Counted from the first letter of the stretch, positions 50,622-60,180 are shown. The stretch is DNA of 64,000 nucleotides from CAKSEI01 sp964403505 (GCA_964403505.1 CAYOFP010000003.1:66192-130191), one strand, 5' to 3'. Numbers and translations: made by a program. Notes: a model not told the origin generated them from the sequence alone.

Positions 50622-53600
50622 TGTCAAAAATACTGCGGGAGCTTTTTACAAAATATAATCCGTCGAGCGATAATATGCGTATTCTCAATATGGGTACCGT
50701 TACGTCCACACGTGTCGAGAAAGAGATGAGAATAATCGAGGTGCATGCATATTTTCCCGAGATCGTGAATAAACCGTCGCTTTACGACCTTGAAAAGGAA
50801 CTGTGCCGTGCGTATGAGGTGAATCATGTTAGGATCATACCTCAGTATGACGCCGTACTTTTTACCGAGTCGTATTTTCCTCAGGTGATCATGGAGACGG
50901 AGCGTTTAGGCGCTGTTTCCCGCGGTTTTTTTGACGGGTTTACCTATTCTTTTGACGGAACTGATATTTTTGTTGAAGTGACATCTACTGACGGCGGCAT
51001 ACATATACTCTCGGAGGCAAAAACGGCGGAAGTTATATCGGATATTATCAAAAGTGAGTTTGGGCTTGACTATCATGTAAAGATCTCGAGAAACGATAAA
51101 TTTGCCGAGGCTTATGCAAAAATGCTGCGCGAGCAGGAGGAAGAGCTGAATGCGATTCGTGAGAAGAATTTCTCCGCTGCACGTGCGAGCGCACAGCCGA
51201 CGCCGCAGGCACAGGCGGAGGAAAAACAGCTCGTGCACGTTGCTACCCTCTCGGAGGAGGAAGGGACGTTCATCACCGAGAGCGAGACGGTCTATGCCGT
51301 AGGCAACTGCCGTTTTGATGTTTCCGAGCCGGATTTCTTTTTCGGCGAGGCGTTTGATATTAACCCGACGCCCATTCGTGAGCTGACAGAGCCGAGGGGC
51401 AGCGTCGTTATCTTAGGTCAGGTAGTGTGCCTCGAGGATAAGGTCACCCGAAAGGGAGACAAAACGATCATCAATCTATCTCTTACCGATCATGATACCT
51501 CTATCATGGTGAAAATGATAACGGATAATGAATCGGCAGGTAAGGTAATGTCTGCGATCAATAAGAAAAAATATAAAAAAGTCAAGGGCAAGACGGACGT
51601 CGTTTTTTACGACACAGCGCTCGCCGTCAAGGGCAGACTGAAGCTTGACGAGTTTGACAACGAGCTTGCCATAACGCCTACGGATATGGCTGAGGTCACT
51701 TTGCTCAAGCGAGAAGACAAGGCGGAGAAGAAGCGTGTCGAGCTGCATTTGCATACAAATCTCTCGAGAATGGATTCGACCATATGGCCGGGCGATGCCA
51801 TTCAGACGGCACAGCGCTTCGGTATGCCTGCCGTTGCGATAACAGACCACGGAAATGTGCAGGCGTACCCCGAGGCACAGGAATTCATGAAGAAAACGGG
51901 CATGAAGGTGCTGTACGGTATGGAGGCGTATTTTGTCGACGATACCGCACGCGCCCTGTACGGAAGCGATAACGCCGCATTTGATGAGGAGTATATCGTA
52001 TTCGATACTGAGACGACGGGTCTTTCGGTCTATACCTGTGCGCTTACCGAGATCGGTGCGGTGCTTGTCCGCGGCGGGGAGGTCGTGGACGAATTCTGCA
52101 CATATGTCGATCCCGGTATGCCGATCCCTGCGAAGATCACCGAGCTTACGGGAATAAACGATGAGATGGTAAAGGGCGCTCCGTCTCCCGTTGAGGCGGT
52201 GAAGGCATTTCTCGATTTCTGCGGAGGTCGTATCTTGGTCGCACATAACGCAGGCTTTGATATCGGATTTATCCGTGCGGTATGCTCAGAGCATAAGATA
52301 CCTTTTGAAAATACATATCTTGATACAGTCGCCCTGTCACGCTATGTCAATCCCGAGCTGAAAAAGCATAAGCTCGATACGCTTGCCGCTTATTATAAGC
52401 TCGGAGAGTTTAATCACCATAGGGCGAGCGATGATGCAAAGATGCTCGCCGAGATATTCTTCTGTATGGTAAATAAGCTGAGCGAGGAGGGAATACACGA
52501 TTTTTCCTCGATGGCAAATGCTATGTCCTCATCGGGCGATCCGCTGAAGCTCCGCCCCAATCATATGATATTGCTTGCAAAAAATATGGTCGGTCTTAAG
52601 AATCTCTATAAGCTTGTATCGAAAAGCTATTTGAATTATTTATATAAATCTCCCCGTATACCGAAAACGGTGTTAAATGAATACAGAGAGGGACTGATCG
52701 TCGGCTCGGCCTGCGTATACGGTGAGCTGTACTCTGCGATCCTCGATAATAAGCCGTATAATGAACTGATGAAGATCGCCGGGTATTATGACTATCTTGA
52801 GATACAGCCCGACTGTAATAATATGTTCCTTGTGCGAGAGGGGCGTGTCGAAAGTGTTGAAAAACTGCACGATATCAACAGGCAGATCATCAAGCTGGGC
52901 GATAAGTTAGGGAAACCCGTCGTCGCTACCTGCGACGCCCATTTCCTTGAAAAGAGCGACGAAATATACAGAAAAGTCATTTTGTCGGTCAAAAATATGG
53001 GCGAGGATGAGAGCGGACTGTATTTCAGAACGACTGACGAGATGCTTGCCGAGTTTGCATACCTCGGCGAAGAGCTTGCATATAAGGTGGTCGTAGAGAA
53101 TACCAATCTCATCAACGATATGATCGAGAAGATACAGCCGATACCCGACGGCTCGTTCACGCCGAAAATGGACGGTGCGGAAGAGGACTTGCAGAACATG
53201 TGCTGGAACAGAGCGCATGAACTGTACGGCGATGACCTCCCCGAGGAGGTCGAGAGCCGCCTGTCGAGAGAGCTTGATTCGATCATCAAAAACGGCTTTG
53301 CCGTGCTTTATATGATCGCACAAAAGCTCGTTTCATACAGCGAGAGCCAGGGGTACCTTGTCGGTTCGAGAGGCTCTGTCGGCTCATCGTTTGTCGCATC
53401 CATGGCGGGAATATCGGAGGTAAATCCCCTTCAGCCGCATTACCGCTGTCCGAAATGCAGATACAGCCGCTTTATCTCGGACGGTTCTGTCGGCTCGGGC
53501 TTTGACCTGCCGCCCGAGAACTGCCCGACCTGCGGTATCGATATGGAGCGGGACGGACACGATATCCCATTTGAGACCTTCCTCGGCTTTTACGGTGATA

Positions 53601-55033
53601 AATCACCTGATATCGACCTGAATTTCTCAGGCGACGTGCAGGGTAAGGTGCATAAATACACCGAGGATCTTTTCGGAAAAGAAAATGTCTTCCGTGCAGG
53701 CACGCTGAGTACCATAGCGCAGAAGACTGCATACGGCTTCGTTATGAAATACCTCGACTCAAAGGGAGTGAAGGTAAGCAAAGCCGAGATAAACCGTCTT
53801 GTGTTCAACTGTATGTGTGTCAAGCGCACGACAGGACAGCACCCCGGCGGTATCGTCGTTATTCCGAAGGAATATGATGTTTACGATTTCACGCCCGTCG
53901 AGCATCCGGCGGACGACCCGAATACCGACATTATCACGACGCATTTTGCGTTCTCGTTCTTACACGATACGATATTGAAGCTTGACGAGCTGGGGCATGA
54001 TATTCCTACCAAGTATAAAATGCTCGAAAGGTATACGAATACGTCGGTTCTCGATGTTCCCATGAGCGACCCCGAGGTCATGGAGCTTTTTGCGTCCACA
54101 AAGTCGCTCGGTATAAAAAGTTCGGATATCGACTGCCCTCTCGGCACATACGGTATCCCCGAATTCGGCACCCGATTCGTTCAGCAGATGGTCGTAGAGG
54201 CGAAGCCGAAGAACTTTTCCGACCTTTTGCAGATATCGGGACTTTCTCACGGCACTGATGTCTGGCTCGGCAATGCGCAGGAGCTGATTAAGAGTAATAC
54301 CTGTACGATTTCCGACGTTATCGGTACACGTGACAGTATCATGGTATATCTTATATACCACGGCGTGGAAAAGGGTCTGGCATTCAAGATCATGGAGGAT
54401 GTACGAAAGGGAAAGGGACTTAAACCCGAGTATGAGGATGCGATGAGGGAGCAGGATATTCCCGAATGGTACCTTGACTCATGTAAAAAGATAAAGTATA
54501 TGTTCCCGAAGGCACATGCGGCGGCATATGTCATATCGGCGATACGTCTCGGATGGTATAAGGTGCATAAACCGCTCGAGTTTTATGCGGCGTATTTCTC
54601 GGTTGCGCCGGGCGGCTTTGATGCCGAGATCGTTATGCGCGGCAGGGGATATGTCATGGAAGTGATGAAGGATATCGAGAAAAAAGGCGTAGAGGCAACG
54701 CAAAAGGAGAAGGAGTCGCTGTCGGCGCTCCAGCTCGCAAACGAGTGTATGGCACGCGGTATCCCTTTTCTCCCGATCGACCTTTATAAGTCGGATTCGC
54801 ACGCATTCCTGCCCGAAAACGGAAGGATAAGACTGCCGTTCTCGTCCCTTTCGGGACTCGGAGAGGCGGCGGCTGAAAAGATAATAGAGGAGCGTGAAAA
54901 CGGAAACTTCATTTCAAAGGAGGATCTGCTCCAGCGCACGGGCATATCTAAGTCCGTGGTAGAGGTCCTCTCAGCGAACGGCGTTCTCGATTCTTTATCG
55001 GAAACAAATCAGATCACATTCGACTTCGGATAA
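50621..55033 (+). CDS. polC: DNA polymerase III PolC-type alpha subunit
   Basis: A 1470-residue replicative polymerase. In order: N-terminal domain, OB fold (about 265-345), PHP domain (VELHLHTNLSRMD, from about 375), an inserted proofreading exonuclease (FDTETTGLS, about 461-469; later HRASDDAKML), the PHP remainder, a Cys4 zinc site (CPKCRY ... CPTCG, about 943-970), and the polymerase palm and fingers (GSRGSVGSS, SPDIDLNF with catalytic Asp residues). PolC is the leading-strand polymerase of low-GC Gram-positives. Length is normal. Confidence 0.98.
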   Translation: MSKILRELFTKYNPSSDNMRILNMGTVTSTRVEKEMRIIEVHAYFPEIVNKPSLYDLEKELCRAYEVNHVRIIPQYDAVLFTESYFPQVIMETERLGAVSRGFFDGFTYSFDGTDIFVEVTSTDGGIHILSEAKTAEVISDIIKSEFGLDYHVKISRNDKFAEAYAKMLREQEEELNAIREKNFSAARASAQPTPQAQAEEKQLVHVATLSEEEGTFITESETVYAVGNCRFDVSEPDFFFGEAFDINPTPIRELTEPRGSVVILGQVVCLEDKVTRKGDKTIINLSLTDHDTSIMVKMITDNESAGKVMSAINKKKYKKVKGKTDVVFYDTALAVKGRLKLDEFDNELAITPTDMAEVTLLKREDKAEKKRVELHLHTNLSRMDSTIWPGDAIQTAQRFGMPAVAITDHGNVQAYPEAQEFMKKTGMKVLYGMEAYFVDDTARALYGSDNAAFDEEYIVFDTETTGLSVYTCALTEIGAVLVRGGEVVDEFCTYVDPGMPIPAKITELTGINDEMVKGAPSPVEAVKAFLDFCGGRILVAHNAGFDIGFIRAVCSEHKIPFENTYLDTVALSRYVNPELKKHKLDTLAAYYKLGEFNHHRASDDAKMLAEIFFCMVNKLSEEGIHDFSSMANAMSSSGDPLKLRPNHMILLAKNMVGLKNLYKLVSKSYLNYLYKSPRIPKTVLNEYREGLIVGSACVYGELYSAILDNKPYNELMKIAGYYDYLEIQPDCNNMFLVREGRVESVEKLHDINRQIIKLGDKLGKPVVATCDAHFLEKSDEIYRKVILSVKNMGEDESGLYFRTTDEMLAEFAYLGEELAYKVVVENTNLINDMIEKIQPIPDGSFTPKMDGAEEDLQNMCWNRAHELYGDDLPEEVESRLSRELDSIIKNGFAVLYMIAQKLVSYSESQGYLVGSRGSVGSSFVASMAGISEVNPLQPHYRCPKCRYSRFISDGSVGSGFDLPPENCPTCGIDMERDGHDIPFETFLGFYGDKSPDIDLNFSGDVQGKVHKYTEDLFGKENVFRAGTLSTIAQKTAYGFVMKYLDSKGVKVSKAEINRLVFNCMCVKRTTGQHPGGIVVIPKEYDVYDFTPVEHPADDPNTDIITTHFAFSFLHDTILKLDELGHDIPTKYKMLERYTNTSVLDVPMSDPEVMELFASTKSLGIKSSDIDCPLGTYGIPEFGTRFVQQMVVEAKPKNFSDLLQISGLSHGTDVWLGNAQELIKSNTCTISDVIGTRDSIMVYLIYHGVEKGLAFKIMEDVRKGKGLKPEYEDAMREQDIPEWYLDSCKKIKYMFPKAHAAAYVISAIRLGWYKVHKPLEFYAAYFSVAPGGFDAEIVMRGRGYVMEVMKDIEKKGVEATQKEKESLSALQLANECMARGIPFLPIDLYKSDSHAFLPENGRIRLPFSSLSGLGEAAAEKIIEERENGNFISKEDLLQRTGISKSVVEVLSANGVLDSLSETNQITFDFG

Positions 55034-55067
55034 AAGACGGCAGGGGTTTTCCTTGCCGTCTTATTTT
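55034..55067 (+). terminator. Terminator after polC
   Basis: AAGACGGCA (55034-55042), an 11-nt loop and TGCCGTCTT (55054-55062), followed by ATTTTG. Confidence 0.8.
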
Positions 55068-55082
55068 GAAAATTAAATATAC

Positions 55083-55111
55083 TTTACTTTTCTGTAAGAT
55101 TGTGGTATAAT
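55083..55111 (+). promoter_or_regulatory. Promoter of the structured RNA
   Basis: TTTACT (55083-55088), 17 bp, then TGGTATAAT: an extended -10 with perfect TATAAT at 55106-55111. The predicted start (about 55117-55118) coincides with the first base of the outermost RNA stem. Confidence 0.85.
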
Positions 55112-55116
55112 GTTTT

Positions 55117-55326
55117 CGCCAAACAGATTTCATATAAGAATGATAGGGGATTTCCTTGCAAAGGGATAACTATACCCTTTTTTGCACACAATAATCGTGT
55201 GAATTTGGTAAAAACGCAAATTCCATCGGTTATTGTGTAGGGAAACCTATCATTGCTTGAGATTTGTTTGGCGACAATCGGGGTTTGCGTTTTTCGGTGC
55301 GTCGACTTCGGTTGGCGCACTTTTTT
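55117..55326 (+). ncRNA. Structured RNA of unknown class (rod with possible pseudoknot and UUCG terminator)
   Basis: About 210 nt. Outer stem: 55117-55131 with 55259-55273, 15 bp including two G-U pairs. Internal loop, then AATGATAGG / CCTATCATT (9 bp) and TTTCC / GGAAA. Inside are a hairpin (TGCAAAGGG ... CCC ... TTTGCA), ACACAATAA / TTATTGTGT and GAATTTG / CAAATTC. The loop sequence AAAAACGCAAA (55209-55219) is exactly complementary to TTTGCGTTTTT (55284-55294), a possible pseudoknot or alternative stem. It ends in a 10-bp terminator with a TTCG tetraloop (55297-55320) and TTTTTT. It could be a 6S-like regulatory RNA or a riboswitch for the operon at 55364; no known consensus fitted. Confidence 0.75.
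55297..55326 (+). terminator. UUCG-capped terminator of the structured RNA
   Basis: GTGCGTCGAC, loop TTCG and GTTGGCGCAC form ten consecutive pairs (two G-U), followed by six Ts. It ends 38 bp before the next start codon, so it could also be an expression platform for the downstream operon. Confidence 0.92.
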
Positions 55327-55363
55327 ATTTCGTATTTTTTAATTTTGAAGAGAGGTAACAGAA

Positions 55364-56041
55364 ATGAAGAAAATCAGTAGTGTAATCTGGGGTCTTGTGC
55401 TTATTGCAGTCGGTTCGTTATTTGCGCTCAACGCACTGAACATCACCGACATCGACATCTTTTTTGACGGTTGGTGGACGTTAATTATCATTGTGCCGTG
55501 TGCTGTCGGTTTGTTTACCGAGCGTGAAAAAACAGGCAATGTCATCGGCATCGCCGTCGGTGTGTTTTTACTGCTTTACTGTCAGGATATCGTAAGCTTT
55601 TCTATGCTTTGGAAGCTCCTTGTGCCTGCCGTTATCGTAATTATAGGCGTGAATATGGTATTTGCAGGACTGTTCGGCAACAAAGCAAATGAGATCATCG
55701 CTAAGCTGAAGCGAAGCGGCGGCAAAACAAAGGTCGGCTGTGCTACCTTCTCGGGGTGCAATCTCAATTACGACGGCGAAGTGTTTGAAGGGGCCGAGCT
55801 TACTGCTGTCTTCGGCGGCGTAAAGTGTGATCTGCGAAAAGCGATCATTGAAAGAGACTGCGCCATTCAGGTTTCTGCTATCTTTGGCGGAATCGATATC
55901 CTTGTTCCCGACAATATCAATGTAAAAGTAAGCTCCAACAGTATTTTCGGCGGTATCTCCAATAAGACTTCCGCACATAAGGATGCGCCTACTCTTTACA
56001 TAAGCGGCACCTGTCTGTTTGGAGGTGTTGATATTAAATGA
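55364..56041 (+). CDS. LiaF-like membrane protein
   Basis: A 225-residue protein with four hydrophobic helices in about 1-105 and a C-terminal beta-rich domain with repeated glycine turns (ATFSGCNLNYDGE, AVFGGVKCDLR, AIFGGIDILVP, SIFGGISN). This resembles LiaF/DUF2154-type proteins of cell-envelope stress systems. An AGAGAGGT site precedes the ATG. No LiaRS-like genes are adjacent. It overlaps the next gene by 4 bp. Confidence 0.85.
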   Translation: MKKISSVIWGLVLIAVGSLFALNALNITDIDIFFDGWWTLIIIVPCAVGLFTEREKTGNVIGIAVGVFLLLYCQDIVSFSMLWKLLVPAVIVIIGVNMVFAGLFGNKANEIIAKLKRSGGKTKVGCATFSGCNLNYDGEVFEGAELTAVFGGVKCDLRKAIIERDCAIQVSAIFGGIDILVPDNINVKVSSNSIFGGISNKTSAHKDAPTLYISGTCLFGGVDIK

Positions 56042-56853
56042 CCACGTTTCAAAAAGTAATAAAATATCTGGCTATGGCATTTGCCATCTTTCTCACAGTC
56101 AGCATTATCGGAGGAGTTTTAGGTATGTTTCGTTTGTTCGGCGGATTTATCGGCGGTGATGCGGTAACCGAAGATATGAAAGTTTATGCGGTGTCACAGG
56201 ATATCAGAAATCTTGAAATTAAGGTCAACGCCGCTGATTTTACGATAAAACAGGGAGAGAGCTTTTCTGTTGAAAGCAATTTGAAGTACCTTACCGTTGA
56301 GGATGAAAACGGCGTCCTTACGATCAAGGAAACAAAAAAGTATGTCAGCACGTATGTCGGAGCGGTACTGACGCTCTGTATTCCTGCGGATACGGTGTTT
56401 GAAAAAGCAAATATTACAACAGGCGCAGGGAGGCTGACGGTGGATTATCTGTCTGCCGAAACGATGAACTTTGAGCTCGGTGCAGGTGAAGTATCGATCG
56501 ATACGCTTGTTGCCGCATCTTCCGTTGACATTGACGGCGGAGCAGGAAAGATCACGGTATCCGGCGGTGCACTCTGTAATCTTGATCTGGATATGGGTGT
56601 CGGTCAGCTGAATCTGACCTCTGCGCTCACAGGCAAAAGTGATTTTGATTTAGGTATCGGAGAATCGAATATCACCGTGCTCGGAAAGAAAGACGACTAT
56701 AAACTTGATATAGAAAAAGGTATCGGTAACATTACCGTTGACGGTGCAGGCACTTCTAATATTAAGGGGCAGGGAAACGGTAATAACCGGATCGATATCA
56801 GCGGAGGCATCGGCGCCATAAATCTGAGATTCAAGGAGCCTGAGACCAAATGA
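56038..56853 (+). CDS. DUF4097-type (LiaG-like) membrane-anchored beta-helix protein
   Basis: A 271-residue protein with one N-terminal transmembrane helix (about 10-32) and an extracellular domain of short repeated beta strands with glycine turns (ITTGAGRLTVDYL, FELGAGEVSIDTL, IDGGAGKITVSGG, DMGVGQLNLTS, IEKGIGNITVDG). This repeat pattern is typical of DUF4097, seen in LiaG and YvlB. The function is likely envelope-related but not known. It overlaps both neighbours by 4 bp. Confidence 0.82.
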   Translation: MTTFQKVIKYLAMAFAIFLTVSIIGGVLGMFRLFGGFIGGDAVTEDMKVYAVSQDIRNLEIKVNAADFTIKQGESFSVESNLKYLTVEDENGVLTIKETKKYVSTYVGAVLTLCIPADTVFEKANITTGAGRLTVDYLSAETMNFELGAGEVSIDTLVAASSVDIDGGAGKITVSGGALCNLDLDMGVGQLNLTSALTGKSDFDLGIGESNITVLGKKDDYKLDIEKGIGNITVDGAGTSNIKGQGNGNNRIDISGGIGAINLRFKEPETK

Positions 56854-57749
56854 TATTAGAATTAAAAAATATTGAAAAATCCTTCGGTGAAAAAAAGGTC
56901 CTTACCGGAGTGTCATTTAAAGCCGAGGGCGGGAAAGCATTCGGTTTGCTTGGCAGAAACGGCGCAGGCAAAACCACGTCGATCCGCATTTTGATGGATG
57001 TCTTTCCTGCAAACAGCGGTGAGGTGCTTATAGACGGTCAGCCGATCGATTATGATAAAGTGGGCATCGGCTATCTGCCCGAAGAAAGAGGCTTGTATCC
57101 AAAGAAGATCATAATTGACCAGCTTACATACTTCGCTGAGTTGAAAGGCATGAGCCGCAAAGAGGCTGTGAAATCGATCGATCATTGGCTCGAGCGGCTC
57201 GGTATGACCGAATATCGCAATAAACGCCTGGATACTCTTTCCAAGGGAAATCAACAAAAGATTCAGCTGATCACAGCACTTGCGCACGATCCCGATATCG
57301 TTATCCTCGACGAACCCTTCTCGGGTCTTGATCCGGTCAATGCCATGCTTTTAAAAGATGTAGTCAAGGAACAGATCGGCAAAGGCAAGATCGTGCTTTT
57401 CTCGAGCCATCAGATGGGTTATATCGAAGAATTTTGCGATAGTATTGCAATTCTCAATAAAGGAAAGGTTGCTTTGCAGGGCGAGCTGCGTGATATTAAG
57501 CGTGATTATCCCCGTGACAGACTGGTCGTCCGTACGGACGATCCAGATGCGATACTGTCGGATTTCGGCTCTGCCTGTACCCTCGCCGATAGCGGCGAGC
57601 TTATGATCCGGCTGAAATCTGCCGACGAAAAGAAAGCTACAATGATACGCCTTGCAGAAAACTACGATATTGATGAGGTCAGGGTGTTTGAGCCTTCTCT
57701 TAACGATATTTTTGTTGAATACGCAGGCGATGCCGAGAAGGAGGGTTAA
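56850..57749 (+). CDS. ABC transporter ATP-binding protein (NatA-like)
   Basis: A 299-residue ATPase with GLLGRNGAGKTTSIR (Walker A), LSKGNQQKIQ (signature, with Lys replacing the usual first Gly), VILDEPFSGLDPVN (Walker B) and a C-terminal DUF4162-like extension. It pairs with the ABC-2 permease that follows, forming an exporter. Substrate is unknown: sodium (as NatAB), a peptide or an antibiotic are all possible. Confidence 0.93.
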   Translation: MILELKNIEKSFGEKKVLTGVSFKAEGGKAFGLLGRNGAGKTTSIRILMDVFPANSGEVLIDGQPIDYDKVGIGYLPEERGLYPKKIIIDQLTYFAELKGMSRKEAVKSIDHWLERLGMTEYRNKRLDTLSKGNQQKIQLITALAHDPDIVILDEPFSGLDPVNAMLLKDVVKEQIGKGKIVLFSSHQMGYIEEFCDSIAILNKGKVALQGELRDIKRDYPRDRLVVRTDDPDAILSDFGSACTLADSGELMIRLKSADEKKATMIRLAENYDIDEVRVFEPSLNDIFVEYAGDAEKEG

Positions 57750-57752
57750 GCT

Positions 57753-58994
57753 GTGAAACAGTTTGGTAAAATACTCAAATTTGAGCTCAAATATTATTTT
57801 AAGAATAAGGTCTTTGTAGGAGTTACGGCTTTTCTCGTTCTGCTTATTGCGGCGGTGATGTTTTTTCCCCGTATCGTCACGGTATTCGAGGCGGATCATA
57901 CCGACGATACCTCGACTGAGCTTGCGGTAATGCTTGTAAAAGCGGACGACCCGGCACGGGCGGATATGGTAAAGCAGACGTTCGCTGCGGCGTTTACCGA
58001 TTACGATGTGCAATTAACGGACGAGGATAATTCCGGGATAAAAGATAAAATCACATCGGGCGAGGCGGAATGTGCTTTCGTTATGACAGGACCTACGGCT
58101 TATACCTACTATGTAGACGACCTGTCGCTCTACGATATGAACACCGAGATCGCAGATGAGGTATTACAGCAGATCTATCAGATGAACGCTATGATAAACG
58201 GCGGCATGAGCGCAGAGCAGGCAAGTGAAGTGATGAACATACAAGTCACATGCGAGGTCGAGAGCCTCGGCAAAAATCAGATGGAAAATTTCTTTTACAC
58301 CTATATTATGATTTTTGCACTTTATATGGTCATTCTCCTGTACGGTCAGATGGTGGCAACCAATGTGGCGACCGAGAAAAGCTCAAGAGCGATGGAGGTG
58401 CTTATCACCAGTGCAAAGCCTGTCTCCATGATGTTCGGTAAGGTGATCGCCTCCTGTCTTGCAGGTTTTATTCAGATCGTTGCCGTATTCGGCTCGGCGC
58501 TCATATTTTATAACCTCAATCAATCTTATTGGGGCGACAATATGATCATTGATTCTATTTTCAATATACCGCCCGAGCTGCTCGTGTATATGTTGGTATT
58601 CTTTATACTCGGCTTCCTGATTTACGCATTTATGTTTGGCGCTGTCGGCTCGACCGCATCCAAACTGGAAGATATCAACACGTCGGTTATGCCGATCACG
58701 ATGTTGTTCATCGTGGCATTTATTGTGGTAATGATCTCGATGAGCTCGGGCAATGTAGACAGTACTGTAATGAAGGTATGTTCCTATATTCCGTTTACAT
58801 CGCCGATGTCTATGTTCACACGGATTGCCATGAGCACCGTGCCCTGGTATGAGATCGCAATATCGATCACCATTCTTGTCGGCTCTACCGTAGGAATCGG
58901 CGTGCTTTCGGCAAAGATCTACCGTGTAGGCGTTTTGCTCTACGGCGCACCGCCAAAGATCGGCGCTATTATAAAAGCTGTATGGAAGGCATAA
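57753..58994 (+). CDS. ABC-2 type permease (NatB-like)
   Basis: A 413-residue membrane protein: one helix near residue 20-40, a large extracellular loop (about 45-175), then five or six helices. NVATEKSSRAMEVLITSAKP is the usual ABC-2 coupling motif. It is the membrane part of the exporter encoded with the ATPase. The bidirectional terminator at 59025-59059 closes the operon. Confidence 0.93.
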   Translation: MKQFGKILKFELKYYFKNKVFVGVTAFLVLLIAAVMFFPRIVTVFEADHTDDTSTELAVMLVKADDPARADMVKQTFAAAFTDYDVQLTDEDNSGIKDKITSGEAECAFVMTGPTAYTYYVDDLSLYDMNTEIADEVLQQIYQMNAMINGGMSAEQASEVMNIQVTCEVESLGKNQMENFFYTYIMIFALYMVILLYGQMVATNVATEKSSRAMEVLITSAKPVSMMFGKVIASCLAGFIQIVAVFGSALIFYNLNQSYWGDNMIIDSIFNIPPELLVYMLVFFILGFLIYAFMFGAVGSTASKLEDINTSVMPITMLFIVAFIVVMISMSSGNVDSTVMKVCSYIPFTSPMSMFTRIAMSTVPWYEIAISITILVGSTVGIGVLSAKIYRVGVLLYGAPPKIGAIIKAVWKA

Positions 58995-59024
58995 AGCTCT
59001 CCTTGTACTCCTATACTTAACGTT

Positions 59025-59059
59025 AAAAACGCCGACTTCTCGTAAGAAGTCGGCGTTTT
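59025..59059. terminator. Bidirectional terminator between the exporter operon and the CaCA gene
   Basis: AAAAACGCCGACTTCT (59025-59040), loop CGTA and AGAAGTCGGCGTTTT (59045-59059), with A and T runs serving both strands. Confidence 0.93.
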
Positions 59060-59070
59060 GTAATCCTTGA

Positions 59071-60051
59071 TTATGCCACAATGCAGGAATAAACGAGATA
59101 TGACAGATACATCGCAAGTATGGTGAAGCCCTGCCAGCGCATGAATTTCTTTTGGAATAGCGGCGGTATGATGGCGATCGCCGTTATTGTGAGGCATATA
59201 GGTATGTCAAAATGCGATACCTGTGTCTCAATGGGGAGAGAGCCGCCCTTGATGATTGCACATATGGGGAGTATCATCGTGATGTCTATGATGTTTGCGC
59301 CGATGATGTTTCCGACGCCGAGCGACGGCTCACGCTTGATCAGCGATGATACCGTGGTGACGAGCTCGGGAAGCGACGTACCGATAGCGATGGCGGTAAA
59401 GCCGATTATTTTTTCCGATACGCCGAACATATACGCTATCTCGCTGCCATTGTTTACGAGAAGGTTTGATCCGATGACGATCGCCGCCGCACCAATCAAA
59501 AGCAGGATGGTATTTTTTATGATAAGCGATGTAGTTTTCTTTTCTGCGTTACCGGCGTATGCCTCGCCCTTTGCACTTTTTATATTCTCTACGATAAATA
59601 AGAAGAATATAGCGAAAAGTATAAGAGACTTTACGAGTGTCAGGTCGCCTCTCATACACAGCAGAGTGAGTGAGCCGACCGCCAGGACGAGCAAAATAGC
59701 CTTAAAACTGTATTTCTTTTTTTCGATCGCAAGTGGCATAAAGATGATGCTGATGGCGAGAATAAGGCCGATGTTTGCGGTCACAGAACCGACTGCGTTG
59801 CCTATTGCCATCGCCACCTTAGAGTTTGCCGCCTCATCTGTGAGAGGACGGGACTGTAGCGCTGCGATCGATGAAACGATCGTTTCGGGCAGGGTGGTGG
59901 CGAGGCTGACGACCGTCGCTCCGATGATGAATTTCGGTATTCCGAAAGCCTCGGCAATAAAGCTTGCACTGTCGACGAAGACATCTCCGCCTTTTACAAT
60001 CAGGACTACGCCTACTGCAAATAAGATGAATATTATGATATTCGCTGTCAT
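59071..60051 (-). CDS. Calcium/cation antiporter (CaCA family)
   Basis: About 326 residues from the ATG at 60051, directly after CCGGAGG; longer in-frame starts would translate the riboswitch. About ten transmembrane helices. The two alpha repeats are GATVVSLATTLPETIVSS and GFTAIAIGTSLPELVTTVSS, which form the ion-binding site of YrbG-type Na+/Ca2+ exchangers. A yybP-ykoY riboswitch in the leader suggests that it exports manganese, or exports calcium under manganese control. Confidence 0.95.
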   Translation of the reverse strand: MTANIIIFILFAVGVVLIVKGGDVFVDSASFIAEAFGIPKFIIGATVVSLATTLPETIVSSIAALQSRPLTDEAANSKVAMAIGNAVGSVTANIGLILAISIIFMPLAIEKKKYSFKAILLVLAVGSLTLLCMRGDLTLVKSLILFAIFFLFIVENIKSAKGEAYAGNAEKKTTSLIIKNTILLLIGAAAIVIGSNLLVNNGSEIAYMFGVSEKIIGFTAIAIGTSLPELVTTVSSLIKREPSLGVGNIIGANIIDITMILPICAIIKGGSLPIETQVSHFDIPICLTITAIAIIPPLFQKKFMRWQGFTILAMYLSYLVYSCIVA

Positions 60052-60060
60052 TTTTATCCT

Positions 60061-60105
60061 CCGGTAATATAAAAAGACTTCTGGCACTTTCGTACCAAAA
60101 GTCTT
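60061..60105 (-). terminator. Expression-platform terminator of the yybP-ykoY riboswitch
   Basis: On the minus strand AAGACTTTTGGTAC and its partner GTGCCAGAAGTCTT form a hairpin with a GAAA loop, followed by TTTTATA. Its left arm contains the CTTTTG that closes the aptamer, so terminator and aptamer exclude each other. Confidence 0.88.
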
Positions 60106-60180
60106 GTTCCTTTCACAGGTGTACGCCCAGGATGCATGATCCGGGATTGTTGGACGCACATAATAACTACTCCCTTTTGA
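60095..60180 (-). promoter_or_regulatory. yybP-ykoY (Mn2+-sensing) riboswitch
   Basis: On the minus strand the leader begins AAAAGGGAGTAG and ends GGAACAAGACTTTTGG, matching the conserved GGGGAGUAG and GCAAGACC elements of this class. The P1 stem CAAAAG / CTTTTG closes the aptamer. It precedes a CaCA transporter, a frequent target. Metal binding would disrupt the terminator and turn the gene on. Confidence 0.88.

Noticed and set aside
55117..55326. Annotation as 6S RNA
   Set aside because: The outer stem and length fit loosely, but the large central bubble of 6S RNA was not seen; left as unclassified.
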